Positions 42,947 to 51,580 of a DNA stretch of 64,000 nt are shown piece by piece. Positions within the stretch are counted from its first letter, which is position 1, and each line of letters opens with the position of its first letter. Made by a program: the position numbers and the translations under genes. This stretch comes from Marivita sp051251565 (GTDB lineage: Bacteria; Pseudomonadota; Alphaproteobacteria; Rhodobacterales; Rhodobacteraceae): contig NZ_JBPOFB010000003.1 of the NCBI RefSeq assembly GCF_051251565.1, forward strand, positions 186,001-250,000, read 5' to 3'. The notes beneath the pieces are model-generated. The model did not search any database, was not told the origin of the DNA, and saw only the letters and a program-made list of their open reading frames with translations.

Positions 42947-42988
42947 TGTCGTGTCTAGTTGACACATGACTGTCAGCGTAAGTTTACA
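42947..42988. promoter_or_regulatory. Two tandem PpsR/CrtJ-type operators at the bchG start
   Basis: TGTCGTGTCTAGTTGACA (42947-42964) and TGTCAGCGTAAGTTTACA (42971-42988), both exact TGT-N12-ACA, separated by 6 bases (24 bases centre to centre, about two helical turns). The second lies inside the first codons of bchG if translation starts at 42966. An independent PpsR-controlled promoter for bchG-bchP-idi is therefore likely. Confidence 0.85.
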
Positions 42989-43871
42989 CAAAGATCGCTA
43001 CCCTGCGCCTTCGGCAATGCTGGAGCTGATCAAACCCGTCACGTGGTTCCCGCCGATGTGGGCCTATGCGTGCGGGGCCGTTGCCTCTGGTGTGGCGATT
43101 TCCAACCATCTTGGCCTGTTGATTGTCGGCGTGATCCTTGCGGGTCCCGTTGTCTGTGGCATGAGCCAGGCCGCCAATGATTGGTGTGATCGACATGTCG
43201 ATGCCATCAATGAACCGGGCCGACCCATCCCTTCGGGACGTATTCCCGGACGCTGGGGTCTTTGGATCGCGCTGGCGATGTCAGTGCTTTCCCTGGCGCT
43301 TGGCGCACTACTGGGAACTTGGGGGTTCATCGCCACCGTGGTGGGCGTGCTGGCGGCATGGGCCTATTCGGTCGAACCCATTCGGCTCAAGCGATCCGGG
43401 TGGTTTGGTCCGGGGCTTGTCGGGCTGTCATATGAATCGCTGCCATGGTTCACAGGCGCTGCTGTCCTCAGTCAGACGCTGCCATCGGGGCCGATCATCC
43501 TGATCGCGCTTCTGTACGGAATTGGCGCGCATGGCATCATGACACTGAATGATTTCAAAGCCTTGGAAGGCGACGCCCAGATGGGTGTCAATTCCCTCCC
43601 CGTCACGCTTGGTCCTGAAAAGGCGGCCAAGGTGGCCTGTTTGGTCATGATCATCCCACAGATTTTCGTGATCCTTGCGTTGGCAAAATGGGGGCAATCG
43701 ACACATGCCGCCATCGTTCTGATGCTGTTGCTGGGTCAGCTTTGGGCGATGTCTGTCATGCTCAAAGACCCGAAGGCCAAGGCGCCTTGGTACAACGCGA
43801 CCGGCGTTCTGATGTATGTGTCCGGCATGATGGTGTCAGCCTTTGCGCTGCGCGCGGTAGGAGTGATCTGA
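42966..43871 (+). CDS. bchG: Bacteriochlorophyll synthase (geranylgeranyl transferase)
   Basis: A 301-residue UbiA-family membrane prenyltransferase that esterifies bacteriochlorophyllide a with geranylgeranyl pyrophosphate. The Asp-rich motif NDWCDRHVDAINEPGRPIPSG is near residue 70, and about eight hydrophobic segments follow. The N-terminus MTVSVSLHKDR resembles that of Rhodobacter BchG, which favours ATG 42966, although no ribosome-binding site precedes it. An alternative ATG at 43017 (MLELIKP) also lacks one. The stop overlaps the next start (TGATG). Confidence 0.95.
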   Translation: MTVSVSLHKDRYPAPSAMLELIKPVTWFPPMWAYACGAVASGVAISNHLGLLIVGVILAGPVVCGMSQAANDWCDRHVDAINEPGRPIPSGRIPGRWGLWIALAMSVLSLALGALLGTWGFIATVVGVLAAWAYSVEPIRLKRSGWFGPGLVGLSYESLPWFTGAAVLSQTLPSGPIILIALLYGIGAHGIMTLNDFKALEGDAQMGVNSLPVTLGPEKAAKVACLVMIIPQIFVILALAKWGQSTHAAIVLMLLLGQLWAMSVMLKDPKAKAPWYNATGVLMYVSGMMVSAFALRAVGVI

Positions 43872-45151
43872 TGCATCTGGGTTGGCTTGCCATTGTGCGT
43901 CTAGGGTTGGTGCAAATGGCGCTTGGGTCTATTGTTGTTCTGACCACATCGACCCTAAACCGGTTGATGGTTGTCGAATTGGCCCTGCCCGCTGTTCTTC
44001 CCGGGCTTTTGGTTGCGCTGCATTACGGCATTCAGATCACCCGCCCAAACTGGGGGTTCCTGTCTGACAAGGGCGGCAACCGCACCCGCTGGATTCTGCG
44101 AGGCATGGTTATTCTTGCCGCCGGGGGCGTTCTTGCCGCAGTTGGTGTGGTCGAGATGGAAGCAAGCTATTCTTTTGGCCTGACCTTGTCCGTGATCGCC
44201 TATGCGCTGATCGGTCTGGGCGCTGGCGCTGCGGGCACGTCGGTTCTGGCCCTTCTGGCCACCGCGACCGCACCACATCGCCGGGCTGCTGCTGCGACGA
44301 TCACGTGGTTGATGATGATTTTCGGCATCGCCATGACGGCTGGTGTCGTAGGTCAATTGCTTGATCCTTACACACCTGCCGTGCTGATCGAAGTTGTGAC
44401 CGGCGTCGCGCTAGCCGCGCTGGCGATCACCGTTCTAGCCACCTGGCGCATCGAACGCGGTGTCGAAGCCGCACCCGAACCCGATCCTGTGCCCTTCCGC
44501 GAAGGTCTGGCAGAAGTGTGGGCCGAACCCAAGGCACGACTGTTCACGATCTTCGTATTCCTGTCGATGACCGCTTACTTCATGCAAGAGCTGATCCTTG
44601 AGCCCTATGCCGGTCTTGTCTTTGGCTTTACCCCCGGCGAAAGCACCACACTGTCCGGCATCCAGAATGGCGGCGTCTTTCTGGGGATGCTGACCGTCGG
44701 GATCGCCGCAACCGCGCTGCGTTTTGGATGTTTGCGCAACTGGGTGATTGGCGGCTGTCTTGGTTCGGCGGCAAGCCTGTGCGTGATTGCCATTCTGGGC
44801 GGCTATGCCCTGCCTGATACCTTGTTGCCTGCGGTGTTTGCCCTTGGGTTCTTCAACGGCACCTTTGCCGTGGCCGCCATTGGGTCGATGATGGCGCTGG
44901 CTGGCGAAGGTCGGGAAAAGCGCGAAGGCACCCGCATGGGACTTTGGGGCGCGGCGCAAGCGATTGCTGCCGGGTTTGGCGGCCTGACCGGGGCTGCTGC
45001 CGCAGACATCATGCGCACCATGACCACCGACGCACCGGCCTTTGGGGCCGTCTTTGTCTTTGAAGCCGGATTGTTCCTGTGCGCCGCCTTTATGGCGTTG
45101 CGCATCATGGAAGGCCGTCCGGCGCATGCCGAACTGATCGCAGGAGAGTGA
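43871..45151 (+). CDS. PucC/BCD-family MFS protein between bchG and bchP
   Basis: A 426-residue membrane protein with 12 hydrophobic segments, homologous to the 'ORF428' type protein next to bchG in Rhodobacter. It begins MHLGWLAIVRLGLVQMALG and shares TSTLNRLMVVELALPAVLPG with LhaA at 30367. The family is thought to handle bacteriochlorophyll during light-harvesting assembly; the position between synthase and reductase fits passage of the finished pigment. Translationally coupled to bchG. Confidence 0.88.
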   Translation: MHLGWLAIVRLGLVQMALGSIVVLTTSTLNRLMVVELALPAVLPGLLVALHYGIQITRPNWGFLSDKGGNRTRWILRGMVILAAGGVLAAVGVVEMEASYSFGLTLSVIAYALIGLGAGAAGTSVLALLATATAPHRRAAAATITWLMMIFGIAMTAGVVGQLLDPYTPAVLIEVVTGVALAALAITVLATWRIERGVEAAPEPDPVPFREGLAEVWAEPKARLFTIFVFLSMTAYFMQELILEPYAGLVFGFTPGESTTLSGIQNGGVFLGMLTVGIAATALRFGCLRNWVIGGCLGSAASLCVIAILGGYALPDTLLPAVFALGFFNGTFAVAAIGSMMALAGEGREKREGTRMGLWGAAQAIAAGFGGLTGAAAADIMRTMTTDAPAFGAVFVFEAGLFLCAAFMALRIMEGRPAHAELIAGE

Positions 45152-45153
45152 CC

Positions 45154-46338
45154 ATGTACGATGTCGTTGTTGTAGGCGGAGGCCCGTCCGGTGCAACCGC
45201 TGCCGAAGACCTTGCCCGCTCGGGGCACAAGGTTGCACTTCTGGACCGCGAGGGCCGGATCAAACCTTGTGGCGGGGCCATTCCTCCGCGTTTGATGCAG
45301 GATTTCGACATTGGCGAGGACCAGCTTGTCGCCAAGGTGAACACCGCGCGGATGATCTCGCCGACGGGACGGCATGTCGATATTCCAATCGAAAATGGCT
45401 TTGTCGGGATGGTCGATCGCAAAGATTTCGATCCTTTCCTGCGCGCCCGCGCCGAGGCGGCTGGGGCCGAACGGTTCACCGGGACATTCGTGCGCATTGA
45501 CCGCGACAAGCCCGCCAAGAAACGTCGGGTGATCTACCGCGACAAGGAAACCGGGGAAGAACGGTCGCTTGAAACCCGACTGATCATCGGCGCGGACGGG
45601 GCCAAATCCCGTGTGGCCCGCGACGAAATTCCCGGTGGTGACAAGGTGCCCTTGGTCTTTGCCTATCACGAGATCATCTCCGCCCCCGAAAAGAGCGATG
45701 TCTACGACCCGCTGCGCTGTGACGTGATCTATGACGGCGCGATCAGCCCGGATTTCTATGGCTGGGTGTTCCCGCATGGCGGCACGACATCGGTTGGGAT
45801 GGGCACGTATATCCAAAGCGTGAACCTGAAAGACGCGACCGCTGCCCTGCGCGAGGCGGCCGGTCTGACAGAGTGCGAAACCCTGCGGAGAGAAGGCGCG
45901 CCGATTCCCCTCAAACCGCTGCGCTTCTGGGACAATGCCCGTGATGTGGTGCTTGCAGGGGATGCGGCCGGTGTTGTTGCGCCCTCCAGCGGCGAAGGCA
46001 TCTATTATGCCATGGTTTGTGGCCGGGTCGCTGCGACCGCCTGTGCCGCAACCCTGAAATCAGGACGCATCACCGACCTCGCGCTTGCCCGAAAACTGTT
46101 CATGAAGGAACACAAGACCGTGTTCCGCGTGCTTGGCCAGATGCAGGACGCCTATTACAAAAGCGATGCGCGCCGGGAACGGTTCGTGTCCCTGTGTCAT
46201 GATGTCGATGTGCAAAAACTGACATTTGAAGCGTATATGAACAAAAAGCTCGTCAAGGCCCGGCCCTTGGCGCACCTGAAGATCGGCTTCAAGAATGCGC
46301 GTCACCTCTTGGGGCTGGTACGGGAGACCCATGTATGA
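45154..46338 (+). CDS. bchP: Geranylgeranyl reductase BchP
   Basis: A 394-residue FAD-dependent reductase that saturates three double bonds of the geranylgeranyl tail to phytyl. The FAD-binding motif VVVVGGGPSGATAAEDLARSG begins at residue 3, and the second FAD block DVVLAGDAAGVVAPSSGEGI is near residue 270. Start ATG 45154 has AGGAGAG. The stop overlaps the idi ATG (ATGA). Confidence 0.96.
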   Translation: MYDVVVVGGGPSGATAAEDLARSGHKVALLDREGRIKPCGGAIPPRLMQDFDIGEDQLVAKVNTARMISPTGRHVDIPIENGFVGMVDRKDFDPFLRARAEAAGAERFTGTFVRIDRDKPAKKRRVIYRDKETGEERSLETRLIIGADGAKSRVARDEIPGGDKVPLVFAYHEIISAPEKSDVYDPLRCDVIYDGAISPDFYGWVFPHGGTTSVGMGTYIQSVNLKDATAALREAAGLTECETLRREGAPIPLKPLRFWDNARDVVLAGDAAGVVAPSSGEGIYYAMVCGRVAATACAATLKSGRITDLALARKLFMKEHKTVFRVLGQMQDAYYKSDARRERFVSLCHDVDVQKLTFEAYMNKKLVKARPLAHLKIGFKNARHLLGLVRETHV

Positions 46339-46883
46339 CCCAGACCCTTATCCCTGCGTGGCGTGGTGACACGCTGGAACCTGTTGAAAAGCTCGATGCC
46401 CATATTCGGGGGCTGAAACACAAGGCGATTTCGGTGTTCGTGCTGCGTCGGGATGAGATCTTGATCCAGCGACGCGCGATGGGAAAATATCACACCCCCG
46501 GGCTATGGGCGAATACATGTTGCACCCATCCGAACTGGAAAGAAAACAGCCTTGATTGTGCGAACCGGCGATTGAAAGAAGAGCTGGGAATCACCGGGCT
46601 GACACTCGATTACCGGGACCGCGTTGAATACCGTGCAGATGTCGGTGGCGGCCTGATCGAACATGAGGTGGTCGATATCTTTGTGGCCGAGGTTGAACGC
46701 GCTCCAATTTTGGCGCTCAATCCCGACGAAGTCATGGCGACTCGGTGGGTGCGGTATGGCGATTTGATGCAGGAAGTGATTAACGAACCAAGTCGCTTCA
46801 CCCCCTGGTTACGCATTTACCTTGACACATATGCGCCGCAAATCTTCGGAGATTTGGCTGTTTCCTGCGTAAACCCGGCGTAA
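46335..46883 (+). CDS. idi: Isopentenyl-diphosphate delta-isomerase (type 1)
   Basis: A 182-residue Nudix-fold enzyme that interconverts IPP and DMAPP, supplying prenyl units for carotenoids and the phytyl tail. The catalytic Cys lies in NTCCTHPNW, the Nudix-like helix in ANRRLKEELGI and the catalytic Glu in LIEHEVVDIF. It is coupled to bchP, so prenyl supply rises with the genes that use it. Confidence 0.95.
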   Translation: MTQTLIPAWRGDTLEPVEKLDAHIRGLKHKAISVFVLRRDEILIQRRAMGKYHTPGLWANTCCTHPNWKENSLDCANRRLKEELGITGLTLDYRDRVEYRADVGGGLIEHEVVDIFVAEVERAPILALNPDEVMATRWVRYGDLMQEVINEPSRFTPWLRIYLDTYAPQIFGDLAVSCVNPA

Positions 46884-46971
46884 AATAGCTAATTTTAAAC
46901 ACATTCGCTCCTGTTTCTTGCCCTAGTCTGTCCCTAGACATTTATGTGGGGCTCGAACTGGGGAGTTCGTG

Positions 46972-48375
46972 ATGTCTGCTGCTGCTACTGCCGCCAGTGA
47001 TCTGGAACGGTACATGTTGGATCTCGTGAACGAGGAGCGCACAAGCCGTGGCTTGAACGCACTCGTGCTCGATAAGGTTTTGAACGCATCTGCCGATGCG
47101 CATTCGTCGTGGATGCTGGAGGAAAACATCTTCAGCCACACGGGGATTGGTAATTCGACGCCGACCCAACGCATGACCGCTGAAGGGTTTGACCTGTCTG
47201 GGTCGTGGCGCACCGCCGAAAACATCGCCGCGCAAAGCGAACGCGGTGACTCTGGACTGTTTGACGACGTGTATGATCTGCACATCGCGTTGATGAACAG
47301 TGCCGGTCACCGTGCGAATATCCTTATGCCCGACCTCGAAGTGGTTGGGATCGGAATTCAAACCGGGACGTTCACTTATGACACCGGGACATATTATTCC
47401 GTCATGGTGACACAAAACTTTGCGATGACCGGTGGACAAACCACACCTGATATCGTCGGGCAAACCAATACAACGCCCAGCGCTGCAAACGTCCAGACCG
47501 ACACAGTTGCTGTGCTCGTCGGGACATCAACTGCGGAAAACCTTATCGGGACAGATCAGAACGACACGATCACCGGGTCAGGCGGCAATGACATTCTGTC
47601 GGGTCAAGGCGGCATCGACACTGCCGTTTATATGAATGACATCTCGAACTATGCGCTGACCATCTCGGACGGAACAATCGTGATTGCCGACCGGAGCGGG
47701 GGCGATGGCACAGATACGCTCAACAGCATCGAGCTGCTGGATTTCAACGGTACGATGTTTGAGCTGAACAAGTTCACCAATGTAAGCTCTTTGACGGATG
47801 CCGACATGCTGGCGTTTTCAGAACTTTACGTTGCGTATTTCAACCGCGCACCGGATGCGACAGGGCTATTGTTCTGGGGGTCAGCGCTGGCAGATGGCAT
47901 GACCATGAACCAGATTGCCAGAGAGTTCTTTTCGCAGCCCGAAACCCAGGCCCTTTATGGCGGATCAAGCAGTACGGGTGATTTCGTTACGGCTGTTTAT
48001 TCCAACATCCTTGGGCGAGACCCGGACGCGATTGGATTTACTTACTGGACCGACCTTCTGGACAGCGACGCGATCGAACGGTCCGAATCCATTCTTGCGA
48101 TGCTTGATGGCGCAAAGGCCGCAACCGGAAGCGCCGCTGACGCACAGTTCCTTGCAACCAAGGCAGAGATCGGCGCCTATTTCGCAGTGGTCAACGGATT
48201 GAACAACGTCTCCGTGGCCAACGCGGCAATGCAGACCTTTGACGGGACAATGGCCTCCGTGGTCGAGGTCAAAGACATCATTGATGATCACGCAGCGCAG
48301 GTGGACACGATGCAGGGGTCTGAATTCACAATCAGCGTCACGGGCCTTGTTGAAGACGCGCTGGACTGGGTGTGA
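46972..48375 (+). CDS. Secreted-type CAP domain / RTX / DUF4214 protein
   Basis: A 467-residue acidic protein without a signal peptide. Order: CAP (SCP/PR-1) domain, about residues 9-150 (LVNEERTSRGLNAL, HSSWMLEENIFSHTG, NSAGHRANILMPDLEVVGIG); about two to three RTX-like Ca2+-binding nonapeptides, about 180-215 (SGGNDILSGQGGIDTAVY); and a DUF4214 region, about 275-440, with ELYVAYFNRAPDATGLLFW. RTX repeats, no signal peptide and acidity suggest type I secretion. ATG 46972 follows GGGGAG. It is a non-photosynthetic gene within the cluster, convergent with dxs (3 bases apart); function unknown. Confidence 0.85.
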   Translation: MSAAATAASDLERYMLDLVNEERTSRGLNALVLDKVLNASADAHSSWMLEENIFSHTGIGNSTPTQRMTAEGFDLSGSWRTAENIAAQSERGDSGLFDDVYDLHIALMNSAGHRANILMPDLEVVGIGIQTGTFTYDTGTYYSVMVTQNFAMTGGQTTPDIVGQTNTTPSAANVQTDTVAVLVGTSTAENLIGTDQNDTITGSGGNDILSGQGGIDTAVYMNDISNYALTISDGTIVIADRSGGDGTDTLNSIELLDFNGTMFELNKFTNVSSLTDADMLAFSELYVAYFNRAPDATGLLFWGSALADGMTMNQIAREFFSQPETQALYGGSSSTGDFVTAVYSNILGRDPDAIGFTYWTDLLDSDAIERSESILAMLDGAKAATGSAADAQFLATKAEIGAYFAVVNGLNNVSVANAAMQTFDGTMASVVEVKDIIDDHAAQVDTMQGSEFTISVTGLVEDALDWV

Positions 48376-48398
48376 CCCTCACGCACCTTTCGTGAGGG
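48376..48398 (+). terminator. Hairpin at the CAP gene/dxs 3' junction
   Basis: A perfect stem CCCTCACG / CGTGAGGG, loop CACCTTT, starts right after the CAP gene stop and lies within the last codons of convergent dxs. No T-run follows. It may end or protect either transcript. Confidence 0.4.
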
Positions 48399-50304
48399 GA
48401 ACCACCTTGCCATCACTGGACGTAAGAGACACCGCGATCTTGTAGAGATCAAACCGGGTCAGGCCGGCATCGGCGTACATTTCGTCCGGTGAAGCCTGAT
48501 CGATAAAGCGATCAGGCAGGGTCATCGTACGAACTTTAAGCCCCCGGTCCAACAAGCCGTGATCCGCCAGTTCGTGCAGAACCATCGCGCCAAACCCGCC
48601 ACGTGCGCCCTGTTCGACCGTCACCAAGGCAGTGTGCGTCATGGCCAGTCGTTTGATAAGATCAATGTCCAACGGCTTGGCAAAGCGAGCGTCAGCAATA
48701 GTGACGCTGACCCCGTCTTTCTCGAGCAAGCGAGTGGCCGCTTCGACCTCTGCCAGATGCGCACCAAAGCTGAGGAAGGCAACATCGCTGCCCTCTTGCA
48801 AGACGCGGCCTTTGCCGATTTCAAGAACCTGGCCGCGTTCGGGCATTTCCACGCCATTGCCAGAACCGCGCGGATAACGGAATGCAATAGGTCCGCTGTC
48901 ATGTGCAACCGCCGTGGCAACCATGTGCATCAGCTCGGCCGCATCGGCAGCGGCCATGACGGTCATGTTGGGCAAAGCCGTGAGATAGCCAACGTCAAAC
49001 GCGCCAGCATGGGTCGCGCCATCTGCCCCAACAAGCCCGGCGCGGTCGATGGCAAAGCGAACGGGCAGATTTTGCAACGCAACGTCGTGCACAACCTGAT
49101 CGTAACCACGTTGCAGGAAGGTCGAGTAGATCGCGCAGAACGGCTTGAGCCCGGACGCCGCCATCGCCGCCGCAAAGGTCACGGCGTGCTGTTCAGCAAT
49201 GCCCACGTCAAACACGCGGGCAGGAAAGCGATCAGCCAGAATATCGATCCCGGTGCCACCCGGCATGGCGGCTGTGATGCCAACAATGTTCGGATCGCGC
49301 GACGCCTCGTCAGTGAGCGTGTCGCCGAAGACCTTGGTGTAGCTGGGCGCATTCGGCTTGGATTTCGCCTGCGCCCCGGATTCCACGTCAAACTTTGCCA
49401 CGCCGTGATATTTATCGGCACTGTTTTCGGCATGGGCGTAACCCTTGCCTTTGACGGTGCAGCAATGGATCAGGACAGGCCCGGTCGCACGCGCCCGCGC
49501 GGCGCGCAGAACAGGAAGCAACTGCCCCATGTCGTGTCCGTTGATCGGACCAATATATTCAAACCCAAGTTCTTCGAACAATGTGCCCGACCCTTGCAGG
49601 TTCCCGGTCACAAGCTGGCGCGCGCGTTTTGCACCCTCACGCATTGGTGCGGGCAGGGCGGATTCGAACCCTTCGGCAAGGGATTTGACCTTGGCCAGCG
49701 GCTCATTGGCGTACATCCGGCTGAGGTAAGATGACATCGCGCCAACGGGCGGGGCGATGCTCATTTCATTGTCGTTAAGGATGACAAACAAACGGCGGCC
49801 TTCGTGACCTGCGTTGTTCATCGCCTCGTAAGCCATGCCTGCGCTGATCGACCCGTCACCAATCACGGCAATTGCATCGCCGGTGGGGCGGCCCATATCC
49901 CGGCCAACTGCAAAGCCAAGCGCTGCAGAAATCGAGGTGGAGGAGTGCGCGGCGCCAAATGGATCGTATTCGGATTCGCTTCGTTTGGTGAACCCGGAAA
50001 GGCCGTCTTTCTGGCGCAGCGTGTTCATCCGGTCCCGGCGTCCGGTCAAAATCTTATGCGGGTAGCATTGATGCCCCACGTCCCAGATCAGCTTGTCCAT
50101 CGGCGTGTTGAACACCGCGTGGATGGCAACCGACAATTCGACGACACCAAGGCTCGACCCAAGATGTCCGCCGGTTTGCGACACGGCAGACACAACTTCG
50201 GCACGAACCTCATCGGCGACGGCCCTAAGCGTGGCATCGTCCATCTTGCGAAGATCGGCAGGACCAGCAACGCGATCAAGATTGGGGGTATGGGGGCGTG
50301 TCAT
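48379..50304 (-). CDS. dxs: 1-deoxy-D-xylulose-5-phosphate synthase
   Basis: A 641-residue thiamine diphosphate enzyme that makes DXP from pyruvate and glyceraldehyde-3-phosphate, the entry step of the MEP isoprenoid pathway. The ThDP motif is GDGSISAGMAYEAMNNAG, with the transketolase-type pyrimidine block DRAGLVGADGATHAGAFD. ATG 50304 has GAGGAGA upstream. It lies 203 bases behind pufC on the same strand and likely receives some read-through from puf; a second dxs elsewhere in such genomes is common. Confidence 0.95.
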   Translation of the reverse strand: MTRPHTPNLDRVAGPADLRKMDDATLRAVADEVRAEVVSAVSQTGGHLGSSLGVVELSVAIHAVFNTPMDKLIWDVGHQCYPHKILTGRRDRMNTLRQKDGLSGFTKRSESEYDPFGAAHSSTSISAALGFAVGRDMGRPTGDAIAVIGDGSISAGMAYEAMNNAGHEGRRLFVILNDNEMSIAPPVGAMSSYLSRMYANEPLAKVKSLAEGFESALPAPMREGAKRARQLVTGNLQGSGTLFEELGFEYIGPINGHDMGQLLPVLRAARARATGPVLIHCCTVKGKGYAHAENSADKYHGVAKFDVESGAQAKSKPNAPSYTKVFGDTLTDEASRDPNIVGITAAMPGGTGIDILADRFPARVFDVGIAEQHAVTFAAAMAASGLKPFCAIYSTFLQRGYDQVVHDVALQNLPVRFAIDRAGLVGADGATHAGAFDVGYLTALPNMTVMAAADAAELMHMVATAVAHDSGPIAFRYPRGSGNGVEMPERGQVLEIGKGRVLQEGSDVAFLSFGAHLAEVEAATRLLEKDGVSVTIADARFAKPLDIDLIKRLAMTHTALVTVEQGARGGFGAMVLHELADHGLLDRGLKVRTMTLPDRFIDQASPDEMYADAGLTRFDLYKIAVSLTSSDGKVVPLTKGA

Positions 50305-50422
50305 GTGGCAGTCTCCTCGGGGGACAGAGGTGAAGAGAGGCGCCACGTTTGCAAGGGGTACCAAGAAACGTGACGCCAGTTCCTGTAGCCAACAGGAAGG
50401 GAACCGGGGTGTTGAGCCCCGT

Positions 50423-50460
50423 ATCCGGTTTTGCGTTTTGGGAACCTATCAAAACCGGAT
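50423..50460 (-). terminator. puf operon 3' hairpin, distal
   Basis: An 11-bp perfect stem ATCCGGTTTTG / CAAAACCGGAT with a 16-base loop, downstream of pufC in the direction of transcription and after the hairpin at 50467. No T-run. With its neighbour it probably protects the puf mRNA 3' end or reduces read-through to dxs. Confidence 0.6.
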
Positions 50461-50466
50461 CTGGCA

Positions 50467-50494
50467 ACCCGAGCAGCGTTGCTGCCGCTCGGGT
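50467..50494 (-). terminator. puf operon 3' hairpin, proximal
   Basis: A near-perfect 11-bp stem beginning ACCCGAGCGGC on the minus strand with loop AGCAAC, closing 14 bases after the pufC stop. High GC content; no T-run. Stable 3' hairpins are known to set puf mRNA half-life in Rhodobacter. Confidence 0.6.
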
Positions 50495-50507
50495 AAGTCG
50501 TAAGACC

Positions 50508-51578
50508 TCAGGAGTCAGTCAACTCGAGCTCGGGCCATTCCGCAATCACGTTCAGGCCCTGAAGCGGTTGTTGATACCCCTTGTGGCACGTCTTGCAGGC
50601 AGCCTTGGGCGCATCTGCAAAGACCGGACCCAGACGTTCTGGCGGAAGCAGACCTTCGAGCGGCACCAACCAATCGTTGTTGATTTCCTGAACCATCGAG
50701 ATGCCCAGCATTTCTGTCGACCACTGCGGTGTGACCTGTTCGGGGTCATAGAACGCACGGGTGTTATGACAGAACACACAGTTCACACCCAGCGAGTTGG
50801 ACACGTAGTTCATCAAGCTGAATGTACGTTCCGTGTCCTGCCAGGTGGTGACACCTTCTTCGTGGGGATATTCGGCAACATGGGCTTCCAGATTGTGAAC
50901 GCTGATGCGGCCATAATCCAGAAGGAACGTCTCCAAAGCGTCAGAGGGGAGCGACGTGTACTGGCTTTGCACCGTCACTCTGTTCTGAACCGCCGCCCAA
51001 CCGCCGGCTGCTTCGTTGACAGGCCCCATCTTGAACCAAATCTCGCTTGGAACGGCCTCACCACGGTGACAGGTGTAACACGTCACACCAACCTGAGCAT
51101 TGGATTGAACGTGGCCAATCCAGTCTTCGTTGATGCTCTGGGTCATCCCCACCATCGTATAGGCGACCTGGGTCTGGTAATTGTCGGGATCCTCCATCAG
51201 ATCGGGAATCCCGGTCCAGGACCGCATCGCAACGACCAGTTCCGCATATTGCTCAGGGGCAATATCACCCAGCGCGGGCGGGACGTTTTGCAACGCCGCT
51301 TCGCTGACTGCCGCAATATCCGCTTCGGTGATCTGGTCGCGTGTGAGGTAGCCCGCGATGGTCGGATCGGCTTTGCGAACCTCGTTCCTGAACTCCGGCA
51401 CCGACATCCCTGTCCCACGGGGACCGGTCTGAAGACTGTCGGTCTTGAACGGCTGACCTACGACCACAAGGAATGCAGCGACTGTCACGGCCGTGCCCAA
51501 GGCACCTATCAGGATCGCCGGACCGTAGATATTGGTCGGATTTTCATTGTTCCATTTATCGAACCATTTGGGAAACAT
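50508..51578 (-). CDS. pufC: Reaction-centre cytochrome c subunit, three-heme form
   Basis: A 356-residue periplasmic cytochrome subunit held by one N-terminal membrane segment (about 18-42); no lipobox. Only three CXXCH motifs occur: CYTCH at 167-171, CVFCH at 267-271 and CKTCH at 328-332. Their spacing matches hemes 2, 3 and 4 of the tetraheme type. The heme-1 site, expected near residue 122, is replaced by SWTGIPDLMEDPDNY, while the following ligand helix (YTMVGMTQSINEDW) remains. A triheme subunit is known from Rhodovulum sulfidophilum. It re-reduces the special pair. Confidence 0.95.
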   Translation of the reverse strand: MFPKWFDKWNNENPTNIYGPAILIGALGTAVTVAAFLVVVGQPFKTDSLQTGPRGTGMSVPEFRNEVRKADPTIAGYLTRDQITEADIAAVSEAALQNVPPALGDIAPEQYAELVVAMRSWTGIPDLMEDPDNYQTQVAYTMVGMTQSINEDWIGHVQSNAQVGVTCYTCHRGEAVPSEIWFKMGPVNEAAGGWAAVQNRVTVQSQYTSLPSDALETFLLDYGRISVHNLEAHVAEYPHEEGVTTWQDTERTFSLMNYVSNSLGVNCVFCHNTRAFYDPEQVTPQWSTEMLGISMVQEINNDWLVPLEGLLPPERLGPVFADAPKAACKTCHKGYQQPLQGLNVIAEWPELELTDS

Positions 51579-51580
51579 GA

